The notes: generated by a model not told the origin, from the sequence alone. A DNA stretch of 64,000 nucleotides from Lachnospiraceae bacterium (GCA_022792885.1 JAAWBX010000022.1:18427-82426); one strand, 5' to 3'; shown: positions 31,238-41,132, numbered from the stretch's first letter. Numbers and translations: made by a program.

Positions 31238-34228
31238 CTACCGGGGAACTTCCACCATTGTATAGGCTTCCACCACATCGTCTTCCTGCAGATCGTTGAA
31301 CCCTTCGAATACCAGACCGCACTCATAGCCCTTTGCCACTTCTTTTACATCATCCTTAAACCGCTTCAAAGAAGCCACGGCGCCCTCGAAAATCTGTTCG
31401 CCGTCTCTGGTAATCCGCGCGCCGCAGTTGCGGACGAATTTTCCGTCCGTCACATAGACGCCGGCAATCGTGCCTACGCCGGAAGCCTTGAACGTCTGCC
31501 GCACCAGTCCGTGCCCGATAACCCGCTCCTCGAAAACCGGATCGAGCATCCCCTTCATAGCGGCCTCCACGTCCTCGATCGCCTGGTAGATCACCCGGTA
31601 CAGACGGACGTCCACCTGTTCGCTCTCGGCAATGGACTTAGCCGTATTATCCGGCCGCACATTGAAACCGATGATGATAGCATTCGAAGCCGAAGCCAGA
31701 TTGACGTCCGATTCGGTAATCGCGCCTACGCCCCCGTGAATGATCTTGACTACAACTTCCTCGTTGGAGAGCTTCAACAGGCTCTGTTTTACCGCCTCCA
31801 CGGAACCCTGTACATCCGCTTTGACAATGATATTCAATTCCTTCAACTTACCTTCCTGAATCTTGGAAAACAAATCGTCCAGGGACATCTTGCCCTTCGT
31901 ATCTTCCAGAAGCTTCTCCCTGCCCTCCGAAATAAACGTCTCCGCAAAGTTCCTCGCTTCCTTCTCGCTCTCCATCGCAATGCAGATCTCGCCGGCCCCG
32001 GGCACATCCGAAAAACCCAAAATCTCGACCGGCATGGAAGGTCCCGCCTCTTTTACCCGGCGTCCCTTATCATCCATCATCGCCCGCACTCTTCCGAAAC
32101 AGGAACCCGCCGCGATCGCGTCGCCCACACGCAGCGTACCCTTCTGCACCAATACCGTAGCCACCGGGCCTTTTCCCCGATCCAGCTCGGCCTCGATGAT
32201 CAGACCTCTGGCGTTCCGATTCGGATTCGCACGCAGCTCTTTTACTTCCGCCGTCAGAAGGATCATTTCCAGAAGATTCTCAATTCCTTCTTTCGTATGC
32301 GCCGACACCGGGCAGAAAATCGTGCTTCCACCCCAATCTTCCGCAATCAGGCCGTATTCGGTCAGCTCCTGTTTCACCCGCTCCACATTGGCGTTGGGCT
32401 TATCGATCTTATTGACGGCCACAATAATCTCAACCTCGGCGGCCTTGGCATGATTGATCGCCTCGATCGTCTGAGGCATAACCCCGTCGTCAGCCGCCAC
32501 GACCAGAATCGCGATATCGGTAGACTGCGCGCCCCTCATACGCATGGCGGTAAACGCCTCATGCCCCGGCGTATCCAGGAATGTGATCGCCTGCCCATTG
32601 ATCTCCACCGTATAAGCGCCGATATGCTGCGTAATGCCTCCGGCTTCCTTCGCCGTCACATTCGACTCACGGATCGTATCCAGAAGGGAGGTCTTTCCGT
32701 GATCCACGTGTCCCATCACGCAGACCACCGGCGGCCTCGTCGTTAAAGTATCCTCCGCGTCCTCCGTGTCTTTCAACAATTCCTCCAGGACATTCACCTT
32801 TACTTCGGGTTCGCAGAGAATCTCGTAATCCATCGCGATCTCCTCCGCCGTCGCGTAGTCGATCTCCTGATTCAGATTTACGATCTTACCCTGCATAAAC
32901 AACTTCTTAATAATGGCGGAGGGCTGTTTCTTCATCTTATCCGCCAGTTCCTTGATTGTAAGCACTTCCGGAAGGATGATCGTTTTGATTTCCTCTTCCT
33001 CCACCTTCTTCGGCTGAGGCATATGAAACGCGCCCTTCTTGGATTTATTTAAGGCTCTTAAATTCTCTTCCTCTTCGTACCTCTTCCCGTAGCGGTCATT
33101 CTGCTTCGGAGCCGGTTTGGTTTTCCTCATGCTACCCGGTTTCTGAAGGCCATCCGAAACCGCGGCCGGCTTCGCACCCCCTGCGCGCCGATTCTGGCCG
33201 GGACGGTTCTCTCTCTCGTCCTTATCCTTCCCGCCGGCAAAATCCCTGCCGTACCCGCCGCTTCGTCCGTAACCGGAAGCGGGCCGTCCGTCGGAGGGCC
33301 TCCGCTGTCCATACGGACGATCGGACGACTGCGGACGCGCGCCGTAAGGACGGTCTCCCTGCGAACGCGGGCTGTAAGGGCGATCCCCCTGGGTTCTTGT
33401 ACCGGGACGGTCCCCCGAACGCATGCCGGACGGACGATCCCCCTGAGAACGCGTAAAGGGACGGTCGGACTGAGAACGCGCGCCGGCCGGCCGGTCCCCC
33501 TGAGAACGCGTAAAAGGACGATCGGACTGAGTCCTTGTTCCCGTATGGCGGTCCGTGCGCGGCCTAGATTCTTTCGAAACCGGCTGAACCGATGCCGCCG
33601 GTTTCAAAGCTTCCGGAGCGGAAACCTTTGTTTCCTCCGCCCTGGCAGCCTTGGCGGCCTTCGCTTCCTCTGCGGCTTTCGCTTCCGCAGCCTTCGCCTC
33701 TTCCGCCGCTTTCCTGGCCGCTTCCTCCGCGGCTTTCGCCGCCAGCGCCTTATCTTCCGCCGCTTTCCGCATGCTTTCCGCCAGCATCTGATCGATCTTC
33801 TCCGCATTGTGAGCCGAAGCCCGATCCCGAATCTGATCCGGCGACTTCGCCGTGATCGGCCTGCGGACCGGCTCCTTCACCGGAACGGTCGAAGCATTCC
33901 TGCGCGGACGGTTCTCCCCGGAACGACGGCCTCCCTCCGAAGAAGAACGCCTGGGACTGCTTCCGCCGTTTCCGCCGGCCGCACCCGCGCGGCTTCCCCC
34001 GCCGGATCTCCTGGCTCCGCCGGCGCTGTTCTGCGGGCGAAATACCGCCGTAATCCTTTTTTTCTGAGGCGCCGCCTCTCCTTTCTGCTCACCTGCCGTT
34101 CCTTTTGCCCCGGCTCCCTTCTCTTCCGTCTTCGCGTTGACCGCGTCCTTTTCTCTATTTGTCAAGCTTCCCTGAACCTCCTTGCTGCTTCGATTATTCT
34201 GTTTCTCTTCTTTTCTGCTCTCTTCCAT
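31238..34228 (-). CDS. infB: Translation initiation factor IF-2
   Basis: IF-2 brings initiator tRNA to the 30S subunit and helps join the subunits. The 996-residue protein has a long basic, repetitive N-terminal part, an IF2 N-terminal fold (about 415-470), the GTPase with P-loop GHVDHGKT (about 505), [16 protein letters not shown], and the C-terminal initiator-tRNA-binding domains. The N-terminal half includes an Ala/Lys/Glu helix region and an Arg-Gly-Asp-Pro repeat block (about 220-350) that is unusually regular. GGGAGGG precedes the ATG. Confidence 0.98.
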   Translation of the reverse strand: MEESRKEEKQNNRSSKEVQGSLTNREKDAVNAKTEEKGAGAKGTAGEQKGEAAPQKKRITAVFRPQNSAGGARRSGGGSRAGAAGGNGGSSPRRSSSEGGRRSGENRPRRNASTVPVKEPVRRPITAKSPDQIRDRASAHNAEKIDQMLAESMRKAAEDKALAAKAAEEAARKAAEEAKAAEAKAAEEAKAAKAARAEETKVSAPEALKPAASVQPVSKESRPRTDRHTGTRTQSDRPFTRSQGDRPAGARSQSDRPFTRSQGDRPSGMRSGDRPGTRTQGDRPYSPRSQGDRPYGARPQSSDRPYGQRRPSDGRPASGYGRSGGYGRDFAGGKDKDERENRPGQNRRAGGAKPAAVSDGLQKPGSMRKTKPAPKQNDRYGKRYEEEENLRALNKSKKGAFHMPQPKKVEEEEIKTIILPEVLTIKELADKMKKQPSAIIKKLFMQGKIVNLNQEIDYATAEEIAMDYEILCEPEVKVNVLEELLKDTEDAEDTLTTRPPVVCVMGHVDHGKTSLLDTIRESNVTAKEAGGITQHIGAYTVEINGQAITFLDTPGHEAFTAMRMRGAQSTDIAILVVAADDGVMPQTIEAINHAKAAEVEIIVAVNKIDKPNANVERVKQELTEYGLIAEDWGGSTIFCPVSAHTKEGIENLLEMILLTAEVKELRANPNRNARGLIIEAELDRGKGPVATVLVQKGTLRVGDAIAAGSCFGRVRAMMDDKGRRVKEAGPSMPVEILGFSDVPGAGEICIAMESEKEARNFAETFISEGREKLLEDTKGKMSLDDLFSKIQEGKLKELNIIVKADVQGSVEAVKQSLLKLSNEEVVVKIIHGGVGAITESDVNLASASNAIIIGFNVRPDNTAKSIAESEQVDVRLYRVIYQAIEDVEAAMKGMLDPVFEERVIGHGLVRQTFKASGVGTIAGVYVTDGKFVRNCGARITRDGEQIFEGAVASLKRFKDDVKEVAKGYECGLVFEGFNDLQEDDVVEAYTMVEVPR
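33230..33560 (-). repeat. Degenerate tandem repeat encoding the IF-2 QGDRP-type block
   Basis: Within infB, a short unit encoding variants of R-S-Q-G/S-D-R-P-x recurs about ten times, with arginine, glycine and proline between the units. Nucleotide copies are similar but not identical, so the block likely expanded by slippage or unequal exchange and then diverged. Confidence 0.75.
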
Positions 34229-34253
34229 ACCGTTTCCCTCCCTTTAAACTTCC

Positions 34254-34559
34254 TTACACTTCCAGACGAATCCGGATCTGTTCCGCCAGTCCCGCATCCG
34301 TCACAGCCGCACAAGCCCTGGATTCCCGGCCCAATGCATGCCCCAGTTCTGCCTTGCTGCTATAAAAATACAAAGGGACTCCATAATATGCACACATATT
34401 CCGAAACGCATTTTTGGTATTTTCCGAAGAATCTCCGGCCATAACCACACAGGCGGCGCGGCCGCCCTTGACCGCACGTTCCGTGCAAAAACCGCCGCAC
34501 TCGATCCGGCCGGCCCGGTTAGCCAGCCCGAGCATCGCCAATACTTTATCGGGTTTCAA
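34254..34559 (-). CDS. ylxQ: Ribosomal L7Ae-family RNA-binding protein YlxQ
   Basis: A protein of about 101 residues in the L7Ae/L30e/S12e family, which binds kink-turn RNA. The segment MLGLANRAGRIECGGF, VVMAGDSSENTKNAF and the C-terminal AAVTDAGLAEQI fit YlxQ. A TTG at 34559 with GGAGATGG upstream is the most likely start; it overlaps the rnpM stop by 14 bases. A longer in-frame ATG at 34589 would add ten residues unlike the family. It sits in its usual place between rnpM and infB. Confidence 0.85.
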   Translation of the reverse strand: MKPDKVLAMLGLANRAGRIECGGFCTERAVKGGRAACVVMAGDSSENTKNAFRNMCAYYGVPLYFYSSKAELGHALGRESRACAAVTDAGLAEQIRIRLEV

Positions 34560-34824
34560 GTTTCGCCATCTCCTCCCTGAGCTGTTCATACACTTCCTCC
34601 GGGACGGAACATTTCAAAGAACGCTCCAGCCCTTTCGTCCGGATCGCTTTTTCCAAACATTCCGAAGAAAAACAAAGATAGGCTCCTCTGCCGTTCTTTT
34701 TTCCCGTCGCATCAATCAAAATCTCACCCTCGTCCGTTTTCAGGACCCGTATCAGGCTTTTTTTCTCTTTCATCCCGCCGCATCCGGTACATTGCCTCAT
34801 CGGTATCTTTTTTTTCCCCGCCAT
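34546..34824 (-). CDS. rnpM: RNase P modulator RnpM (YlxR, DUF448)
   Basis: A 92-residue basic protein with the invariant start MRQCTGCGGMKEKKSLIRV and GRGAYLCFSSECLEKA. YlxR was recently shown in Bacillus to bind RNase P RNA and modulate its activity. It overlaps the ylxQ start and follows nusA, as in most Firmicutes. GGAG precedes the ATG. Confidence 0.94.
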   Translation of the reverse strand: MAGKKKIPMRQCTGCGGMKEKKSLIRVLKTDEGEILIDATGKKNGRGAYLCFSSECLEKAIRTKGLERSLKCSVPEEVYEQLREEMAKLETR

Positions 34825-34864
34825 CCGTCACACTCCGTTCCGCCGTCTTTCGCTTCTTTTGTTT

Positions 34865-36013
34865 TTATTCCTCATCAAGGTCTTCCGGTTCTTCCTCCTC
34901 GTAGTTCCCATACTCGCCGAAATCATCGTATTCGCCGTTCATTCCCTCGTCATAACCGATCTCATCCAGAAGGCCGGACTCCCTCGCCTGACTCTCGCTC
35001 TTAATATCAATCTTAAAACCGGTCAGGCGGGCCGCCAGCCTGGCATTCTGCCCTTCCTTTCCGATCGCCAGGGATAACTGATAATCCGGAACGATCACCT
35101 GCGCGGTCCGGTCCTCGTCATCCGCGATCACACAGATCACCTTCGCCGGACTCAGGGCGTTCTCAATCAAAAGTGCCGAATTGTCGCTCCAGGGGATGAT
35201 ATCGATCTTCTCCCCGCGCAGCTCATTGACAATCGCGTTGACTCTGGCTCCGTTCACGCCAACGCAGGCTCCGATCGGATCCACATTCGGATCGTTGGAA
35301 TACACCGCCATCTTTGTGCGGCTTCCGGCCTCCCTGGAAATGCTCTTAATCTCCACAATCCCGTCTTTCACCTCGGTAACCTCGGCCTCAAACAGCCGCT
35401 TTACCAGTTCCGGGTGCGTTCTGGATACCAGAATCCTGGGACCCTTCGTCGTATCGCGGACCTCCAGAATATAAACTTTCACACGCTCTGTCGGCTGAAA
35501 ACTTTCACTGCGGATCTGCTCGTTCTCATTTAATATCGCGTCGGCTTTGCCCAGATTGATGCTCACATTCTTACCGATATAACGCTGTACAATGCCGGTA
35601 ACCACTTCTTTTTCCTTGGCATAATAGTGATCGTAAAGGACCTTTCTTTCTTCCTCCCGGATCTTTTGAAGAATCACGTTTTTCGCGTTCTGCGTTGCGA
35701 TCCGCCCAAATTCCCGGGACTTGATCTCGATCCGGACCAGATCGCCCAGCACATAACGGGGATCAATCTCTCTGGCCTCCTCCGTGCTGATCTGCATGAT
35801 AGGATCCTCAACCTCTTCCACAACCTCTTTCTCCGCATACACCTGAAAATCGCAGGTTTCCCGGTCCACAACCGCTTTCATATTATCCGATTTTCCGAAA
35901 TGCGCCTTGCACGCGGTCAAAAGAGAATTTTCAATCGCCTCCAGCAAGACTTCCTTACTGATATCTTTCTCTTTCTCAAGCGTATCCAGCGCTTCCATCA
36001 ATTCCTTGTTCAT
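34865..36013 (-). CDS. nusA: Transcription termination/antitermination factor NusA
   Basis: NusA binds RNA polymerase and nascent RNA, promoting pausing, intrinsic termination and antitermination. The 382-residue protein contains the N-terminal domain, an S1 domain (about 135-200) and two KH domains (about 200-345; GACVGVNGARVNAIVNELRGEKIDII-type and SLAIGKEGQNARLAARL). The acidic C-terminal tail is short and lacks the repeats of E. coli NusA, which is normal for Firmicutes. It is second in the operon after rimP. Confidence 0.97.
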   Translation of the reverse strand: MNKELMEALDTLEKEKDISKEVLLEAIENSLLTACKAHFGKSDNMKAVVDRETCDFQVYAEKEVVEEVEDPIMQISTEEAREIDPRYVLGDLVRIEIKSREFGRIATQNAKNVILQKIREEERKVLYDHYYAKEKEVVTGIVQRYIGKNVSINLGKADAILNENEQIRSESFQPTERVKVYILEVRDTTKGPRILVSRTHPELVKRLFEAEVTEVKDGIVEIKSISREAGSRTKMAVYSNDPNVDPIGACVGVNGARVNAIVNELRGEKIDIIPWSDNSALLIENALSPAKVICVIADDEDRTAQVIVPDYQLSLAIGKEGQNARLAARLTGFKIDIKSESQARESGLLDEIGYDEGMNGEYDDFGEYGNYEEEEPEDLDEE

Positions 36014-36034
36014 TTTTCTCTTATCCTCCTGCTT

Positions 36035-36499
36035 CTAAAACGTAAAGGCAAGCCGAATCAACGCGATCTGCTCCTTCGGAATCGTCTTTTCTTCGCCCTC
36101 TATCTCAATCGTAACTTCATTCTTATTAAAAGTTTTTAAAATTCCGGTATATTCTTTTTCATGATCCAGAGGTTTATAAAGCCGAACCTCCACTTCCTTC
36201 CCGATGCTTCTCGTAAAATCTTTTTCCTTCTTCAAAGGGCGCCCTAGCCCCGGCGAACTGACTTCCAGAATATAGCTGTCCGCAATAAAATCCTCCTCGT
36301 CCAGCCTGTCACTCAGAGCGCGGCTGACCCGTTCGCAATCGTCCACGGTAATCCCCTTTTCTTTATCCACATAGACCCTCAGATAAAAAACTCCGCCTTC
36401 CTTTACATATTCCACATCTACCAGCTCAAACCGGTTCTCCTCGACGATCGGTAAAACCAGTTCTTCCGTGCGCTTCTCAAGTTCTTCCCGCTTTGTCAT
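36035..36499 (-). CDS. rimP: Ribosome maturation factor RimP
   Basis: A 154-residue protein needed for 30S assembly. The segments VDVEYVKEGGVFYLRVYVDKE, GITVDDCERVSRALSD and YILEVSSPGLGRPL are family signatures. The ATG at 36499 is chosen because the conserved domain begins there and AAAGGCAGG precedes it. The open frame upstream includes the leader hairpin and is not coding. It is the first gene of the rimP-ribF operon. Confidence 0.95.
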   Translation of the reverse strand: MTKREELEKRTEELVLPIVEENRFELVDVEYVKEGGVFYLRVYVDKEKGITVDDCERVSRALSDRLDEEDFIADSYILEVSSPGLGRPLKKEKDFTRSIGKEVEVRLYKPLDHEKEYTGILKTFNKNEVTIEIEGEEKTIPKEQIALIRLAFTF

Positions 36500-36548
36500 G
36501 CCATACCTGCCTTTCGGATTCACGTTCGTCCCTTTGCGGACAAATAGA

Positions 36549-36575
36549 AAGAGTGGACTCTGTTCGTCCACTCTT
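36549..36575 (-). promoter_or_regulatory. 10-bp leader hairpin before rimP
   Basis: Stem AAGAGTGGAC with GTCCACTCTT (36549-36558 with 36566-36575), 7-base loop. On the minus strand it is followed by TCTATTTG, so it could act as an attenuator between the promoter and rimP. Confidence 0.6.
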
Positions 36576-36601
36576 CATACTGTCATCATTATTTCTTTAT
36601 A

Positions 36602-36630
36602 ACGATACCACAATACCTCTTAAAATGCAA
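36602..36630 (-). promoter_or_regulatory. Candidate promoter of the rimP operon
   Basis: Minus-strand TTGCAT (36625-36630), 17-base spacer, TATCGT (36602-36607). Boxes are imperfect but well spaced, and the leader hairpin follows. Confidence 0.55.
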
Positions 36631-36667
36631 GGTTTTTTTCACAAAATCTGAAATCGGAACCCGTTTC

Positions 36668-37834
36668 CTACCGATTCAAAAAGTCTACCGCAAACTGCGC
36701 GTAGATGGCGGCGCTCTGGATCAACGCCGACTCGTCCATCTTGAAATGTCCGTCATGATTCGGATAAACCGCCCCGACCTCCGGGTTCCGAACTCCCATG
36801 AAAGCCTGCACGCCGGGAACTTCGTTCATAAAGAAACAGAAATCTTCCCCGCCGGTAATCTTCCCGAATTCCTGAACTTTATCCCCGCCGACGATCTTTT
36901 CCGCCGCCTTCGCGGCGACCTCCGCCAGATCAGGATCATTTACAACCGGAGTGGTCAGATCCACAAAGTCCAGTTCCACCGTCGCCCGGTAGGCCGCCGC
37001 CGTATCCGTCGCGATCCGGGTGATAATCTCAGGTAATTTTACGAATATTTCCTTATCAAAAGTACGGGTCGTTCCTTCGATCCGGCCGCTCCCCGCAATC
37101 ACGTTCCAGCGGGTACCGACTTCCATCTTCCCTACGGTCACAACCACAGGCTCCATCGGATTCATCTCGCGGCTCACGATCGACTGCAGATTATTCACGA
37201 TGGCCGAGGCCACAACCGCAACGTCGATACCCTCGTGAGGCGCGGAACCATGCCCGCTCTTCCCCTTGATCGTAATACCGAACATACCGGCCGACGCCAT
37301 TCTCGGACCGGGCTGGCAGTTATAGACGCCGGCGTCCACGGTTGCCCATACATGGCAGGAATAGCACGCGTTCACGCCCTCCAAAGCTCCGTCCGCAATC
37401 ATCGCCTTACAGCCCTTCGCCACTTCCTCGCCGGGCTGAAACGCCAGTTTCACCGTACCGGCCAGTTCGTCTTCCATATCTTTTAAAATCCGGGCCGCCG
37501 TCAGCAGCGAAGCAATATGGGCGTCATGGCCGCAGGCATGCATCATGCCCTCATACTTCGAGCAAAACTCATATCCCGTCTCCTCCTTCACCGTAAGACC
37601 GTCCATATCCGCGCGCAGCAGGACACATTTACCGGGCTTCTTGCCGCCGATCGTCGCCAGCACGCCGGTCTCGCCGCCGCAGGGACGCCAGGAAACTCCC
37701 ATCTTATCCAGTTCTTCCTTCACCTTCGCGCTGGTCTCATACTCCTCCATACTCACTTCCGGGATCTGATGAAACGCCCTCCTCTGCTCCACTACATAAT
37801 CGGCATACTTCGCCGCCGTCTCTTTCACCGTCAT
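36668..37834 (-). CDS. M20-family amidohydrolase (first of a pair)
   Basis: A 388-residue metal-dependent hydrolase of the M20D type (N-acyl amino acid or peptide amidohydrolase). Catalytic features include LRADMDGL, MHACGHDAH, the dimetal Glu in QPGEE, HGSAPHEGID, and a C-terminal HFKMDESALIQSAAIYAQFAV. Such enzymes hydrolyse N-acetyl, hippuryl or indole-3-acetyl amino acids or N-acyl diaminopimelate; the substrate is not shown. It is the last gene of an operon with a second M20 enzyme and a transporter. Confidence 0.9.
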   Translation of the reverse strand: MTVKETAAKYADYVVEQRRAFHQIPEVSMEEYETSAKVKEELDKMGVSWRPCGGETGVLATIGGKKPGKCVLLRADMDGLTVKEETGYEFCSKYEGMMHACGHDAHIASLLTAARILKDMEDELAGTVKLAFQPGEEVAKGCKAMIADGALEGVNACYSCHVWATVDAGVYNCQPGPRMASAGMFGITIKGKSGHGSAPHEGIDVAVVASAIVNNLQSIVSREMNPMEPVVVTVGKMEVGTRWNVIAGSGRIEGTTRTFDKEIFVKLPEIITRIATDTAAAYRATVELDFVDLTTPVVNDPDLAEVAAKAAEKIVGGDKVQEFGKITGGEDFCFFMNEVPGVQAFMGVRNPEVGAVYPNHDGHFKMDESALIQSAAIYAQFAVDFLNR

Positions 37835-37938
37835 GGTTTTCTCTCCTTTTCCTTTTCAGGTATTCTTTATTGGTTCGCCAAACCGCGATATCATCCTTTT
37901 ATAAAGTATAATTCCAAACTTTTCGCTTGTTAATCCGT

Positions 37939-39123
37939 CTAGTTTCCCGCTTTCCGGTCCAGAAAGTCCACTGCGAACTGCGCATAAACCGCGGCGCCCA
38001 TCTTCAGCGAATCTTCATCCACATTATAATGATCGTTATGATTGCCGTAAATCGTTCCTTTCGCTTCGTTGCGGCTTCCGATATAACCGAATACCGCCGG
38101 CGCCTTCGCCGCCAGATAAGAGAAATCCTCTCCGCCCATCATCTGCGGCAGCGGAGCCAGCGTCTCTTCACCGTAGAGTTTGCTCACGGCTCCCTGCGCG
38201 ATTCGAACCAGATCTTCATGTTCGTTATATAAAGGTTCAAAATGATATTCGATCTCAAAATCCGCCGTACAGCCGTAAGCTTTCGCCGTATCCTGAATCA
38301 TCTGACGCAGTTCTTTCTCAATCCTGGCCCGCAGTTCCCTGGAAAACGTCCGCATGGTGCCGGTCAGCTCTACTTCGTCCGCGATGATATTAAAATTCTT
38401 ACCGCCATGAATCGTACAGAAGCTGATTACCAGCGGATTCAAAGGGTCGTTGCGGCGGCTGACGTAAGTCTGCACATTCATCAAAATGGCCGCCGCCGCG
38501 ATCAGAGCGTCATGGCCCAGGTGCGGCGAACTTCCGCCGTGAGAAGACAAACCATGGACCCGCATCGTCAAAGTATCCGCGCAGGCCATCCGGGGGCCGG
38601 ACTGAAAATTCACGCGGTCCGAATTTAAAGCATGCCAGATGTGCATCCCCATTACGGCATCCACACCATCCATACATCCGTTCTTCGCGTAATACTCCGC
38701 GCCGTGACAGCTCTCCTCCGCCGCCTGGAAGATAAACTTCACCGTTCCCTTCCATTCATTCTTACACTCCGTCAGGATCTTCGCCGCTCCCAAAAGCATT
38801 GCCATGTGACTGTCATGGCCGCAGGCGTGCATCCTTCCTTCCACTTCCGAAGCAAAAGGAAGCTCCGTCGCCTCCTTCACCGGCAGCGCGTCGATGTCGG
38901 CCCGAAGCATCACGGTAGGACCCGGCTTTCCTCCCTTTAAAATCCCGATACAACCATAGTAATCCGGGAATGTGACGACCTCCATTCCCATATCTTTCAA
39001 TTCTTTCACAAGCGTGGCCGTCGTTTCTTTTTCTTCAAAACTGAGCTCCGGATGGCAGTGAAAATACCTCCTTTTCTCAATAATATAATTCTCGTACTTC
39101 TCGGCTAATTCTTTGATACCCAT
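37939..39123 (-). CDS. M20-family amidohydrolase (second of a pair)
   Basis: A 394-residue paralogue of the downstream enzyme, with LRADIDAL, MHACGHDSH, QAAEESCHGAEYY, HGGSSPHLGHDAL and a C-terminal DHYNVDEDSLKMGAAVYAQFAVDFL. The Glu pair that acts as general base and bridges the metals is kept. The ATG at 39123 starts at MGIKELAEKYEN with GGAG upstream. The two enzymes differ enough to have different substrates. The upstream transporter may import those substrates. Confidence 0.9.
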   Translation of the reverse strand: MGIKELAEKYENYIIEKRRYFHCHPELSFEEKETTATLVKELKDMGMEVVTFPDYYGCIGILKGGKPGPTVMLRADIDALPVKEATELPFASEVEGRMHACGHDSHMAMLLGAAKILTECKNEWKGTVKFIFQAAEESCHGAEYYAKNGCMDGVDAVMGMHIWHALNSDRVNFQSGPRMACADTLTMRVHGLSSHGGSSPHLGHDALIAAAAILMNVQTYVSRRNDPLNPLVISFCTIHGGKNFNIIADEVELTGTMRTFSRELRARIEKELRQMIQDTAKAYGCTADFEIEYHFEPLYNEHEDLVRIAQGAVSKLYGEETLAPLPQMMGGEDFSYLAAKAPAVFGYIGSRNEAKGTIYGNHNDHYNVDEDSLKMGAAVYAQFAVDFLDRKAGN

Positions 39124-39258
39124 AAAATCCAATTCTCCTTTCCGATAAATAGGCGGACGAAAACCGCATAGCAATTCATCCTTTCTTCTATTATGACACA
39201 TCCCGTGAAAAAAGGGAACCGATTTTCATCGATTCCCTCTTAAAAATCTTATGTAATT

Positions 39259-40479
39259 TTATTTATACATACTGGTGAAGGCGCCTGCAATAAGAACGGA
39301 GGTAATGGTAACGGTTGTGAAACCACCTACGATCATCTGCGGGAACATCGAATCCATCAGGAAATCAAACTCTTCCGGCGTCTCAGCCAGAGCCTTACAG
39401 GACTCCTCCGTAATGATCGCGTTCGGCGGGAAGCCGTACAGAGCGGTCAAAGCCGTAGCAAAAGCCATCGGGAAGTTCATCTTCAGGATCTTGGCGGCAA
39501 CAAAGCAGAACAGAGCCATACCGGCAACACCAATGATGATCAGTTCGATCATCGGCATAATAACCTGACCCAGCATAGCGGGCGTCGCTCTCTTCAAACC
39601 GTCGAAGATGAAGATCATCAGAGTGAACATAACCAGACCGTAAGACTTTGCTTTGTTCAGGATATCCTTATCCAGGAACCCGATCTCGGTCAGGATAATG
39701 GCAATTACCAGAGCCCAGATCGCGGCGCTGAGTCCGGTCAGCGCGCCCAGCTGATTCGCGATATAGGACGAGAACATAATCTTCATTAACATCAAAGCCA
39801 CGCTGTTGAACTTGGCAGGGACCGGCGGAATCAGCTTCTTCTTCTCGACAGCGCCTTCCTCTACCAGATTGCCGTTATCGGCATCCATCGTACCGGCCTT
39901 CGCTTTCGCCTGAATCTCACCCGCACGGAACTTCTTCAGAAGCGCGCGGCCTTCGATCTTCAGCATAACAGCCGTAAGCGGATATCCGGCAAAGCCCTGC
40001 ATACAATACATAACGATGGCAAAAACAGCCTCGGTCTCCAGACCGGCTTCCTGAGCTGCGGTCATCATGGTCGTCGCCGCCACGATACCACCGGTCAGCG
40101 GCGGAAGTCCGGCTACCACGTAGTTCCAGCCGATCAACGGAACGCAGATTACCAGACCGAACAGGCACATACCGGCCAGACCGGCCAGGCAGACCACTAC
40201 GACCTTCCACTGTTCCAGAAGCTGCTTAATGCTGATAACCGTACCCATATGGGTCAGGCACAGGAACATGGCCGCGTTACCACCAAACGGAAGGATAAGC
40301 GAAAGGGTTCCGATATCCTGCGGGAAGAACGTCCAATAGCCAACCAGGAATACGATCGCGGTAATAAATACCGACGGGATCCAGGCCTTGGAAAGCGTGC
40401 TTACCAACTCACCAATGTAGGTGGCCGTCGCACAGAGGAAGAAGCAGAGAACCCAACTTCCTGCGATAAACTCCATCAT
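39259..40479 (-). CDS. Putative secondary transporter, GltS-like membrane protein
   Basis: A 406-residue hydrophobic protein with about ten to twelve transmembrane segments split by a charged loop near residues 190-225. Glycine-rich stretches such as AGLPPLTGGIVAATTMMTAAQEAG resemble sodium/glutamate (ESS/GltS) symporters or related uncharacterised Firmicutes membrane proteins. It is the first gene of an operon with two M20 amidohydrolases, so an N-acyl amino acid or dipeptide is a reasonable substrate guess. The family is not certain. Confidence 0.6.
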   Translation of the reverse strand: MMEFIAGSWVLCFFLCATATYIGELVSTLSKAWIPSVFITAIVFLVGYWTFFPQDIGTLSLILPFGGNAAMFLCLTHMGTVISIKQLLEQWKVVVVCLAGLAGMCLFGLVICVPLIGWNYVVAGLPPLTGGIVAATTMMTAAQEAGLETEAVFAIVMYCMQGFAGYPLTAVMLKIEGRALLKKFRAGEIQAKAKAGTMDADNGNLVEEGAVEKKKLIPPVPAKFNSVALMLMKIMFSSYIANQLGALTGLSAAIWALVIAIILTEIGFLDKDILNKAKSYGLVMFTLMIFIFDGLKRATPAMLGQVIMPMIELIIIGVAGMALFCFVAAKILKMNFPMAFATALTALYGFPPNAIITEESCKALAETPEEFDFLMDSMFPQMIVGGFTTVTITSVLIAGAFTSMYK

Positions 40480-40616
40480 ACTACATCTCTCCTTTTCATA
40501 ATGGATTTTTCGGAAAACTCACAAAACCAACCGTTTTACACACATTACCATGCATATATCTTGCAGCTTCCCGTAAAAAAGATAAAGAGTTTATAAAAAA
40601 AATATAAACTGTTGTT

Positions 40617-40645
40617 AGTATAATCTATATGCCAATAGCTGTCAA
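40617..40645 (-). promoter_or_regulatory. Sigma-A promoter of the transporter-M20 operon
   Basis: Minus-strand TTGACA (40640-40645), 17-base spacer, TATACT (40617-40622). A leader of about 130 AT-rich bases precedes the start codon. Confidence 0.88.
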
Positions 40646-40866
40646 GTATTTTTCTTTTATAAATTTTTTTCCTCCATATCCGCAAAAAAGGTGCCAAAAC
40701 CTGTCTTTATCCGAAATTTTTCAAAAATTTTTTCGACTTCTCCGCTCCCTGCCAGGTTTACAAAATTCTTTTTTTCTTTAAAAAAGCTGACATTTTAGAT
40801 ACAAGTCTAAACTGGTCCGTTCCGCTCCGATCTCCACCCGTACTTTAGATTGTATGTTTTCAAAAA
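40646..40866. other. AT-rich gap with nothing recognised
   Basis: Between the transporter promoter and the tRNA terminator there is about 220 bases of AT-rich sequence with many A and T runs. No gene, repeat or clear structure was found. Confidence 0.5.
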
Positions 40867-40908
40867 ACAAAAAAGGCTTCCGGAAAACCGAAAACCTTTT
40901 TTACTCGG
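40867..40908 (-). terminator. Terminator of the tRNA pair
   Basis: A GC-containing stem (about 9 bp with two G-U pairs, TTTT loop) extended by A-T pairs is followed on the minus strand by a long T-run, directly after tRNA-Glu. Confidence 0.88.
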
Positions 40909-40910
40909 GA

Positions 40911-40982
40911 TAGCCTGTAGGGGAATCGAACCCCTGTTTCCGCCGTGAGAGGGCGGCGTCTTAGCCGCTTGACCAACAGGCC
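40911..40982 (-). tRNA. tRNA-Glu (anticodon CTC)
   Basis: A 72-base cloverleaf: acceptor GGCCTGT with ACAGGCT, anticodon arm CCGCC/GGCGG with loop CTCTCAC, T arm AGGGG/CCCCT around TTCGATT. Anticodon CTC reads GAG. The first acceptor pair is G-U. No CCA is encoded. Confidence 0.95.
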
Positions 40983-41005
40983 CTATTTCAATAATCGACG
41001 TTACA

Positions 41006-41079
41006 TCGAGGCGACAGGATTCGAACCTGCGACCTCCGCGTCCCGAACACGGCGCTCTACCAAACTGAGCCACGCCTCG
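41006..41079 (-). tRNA. tRNA-Pro (anticodon CGG)
   Basis: A 74-base cloverleaf: acceptor CGAGGCG with CGCCTCG, D arm GCTC/GAGC, anticodon arm CCGTG/CGCGG with loop TTCGGGA, T arm GCAGG/CCTGT around TTCGAAT. Anticodon CGG reads CCG. The C1-G72 pair is typical of bacterial tRNA-Pro. It precedes tRNA-Glu in the same transcript. Confidence 0.95.
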
Positions 41080-41132
41080 CAAGACCTGACAGTGTAAGTC
41101 TTTTTCATAGCCGACTCATCACCACCTGACTC

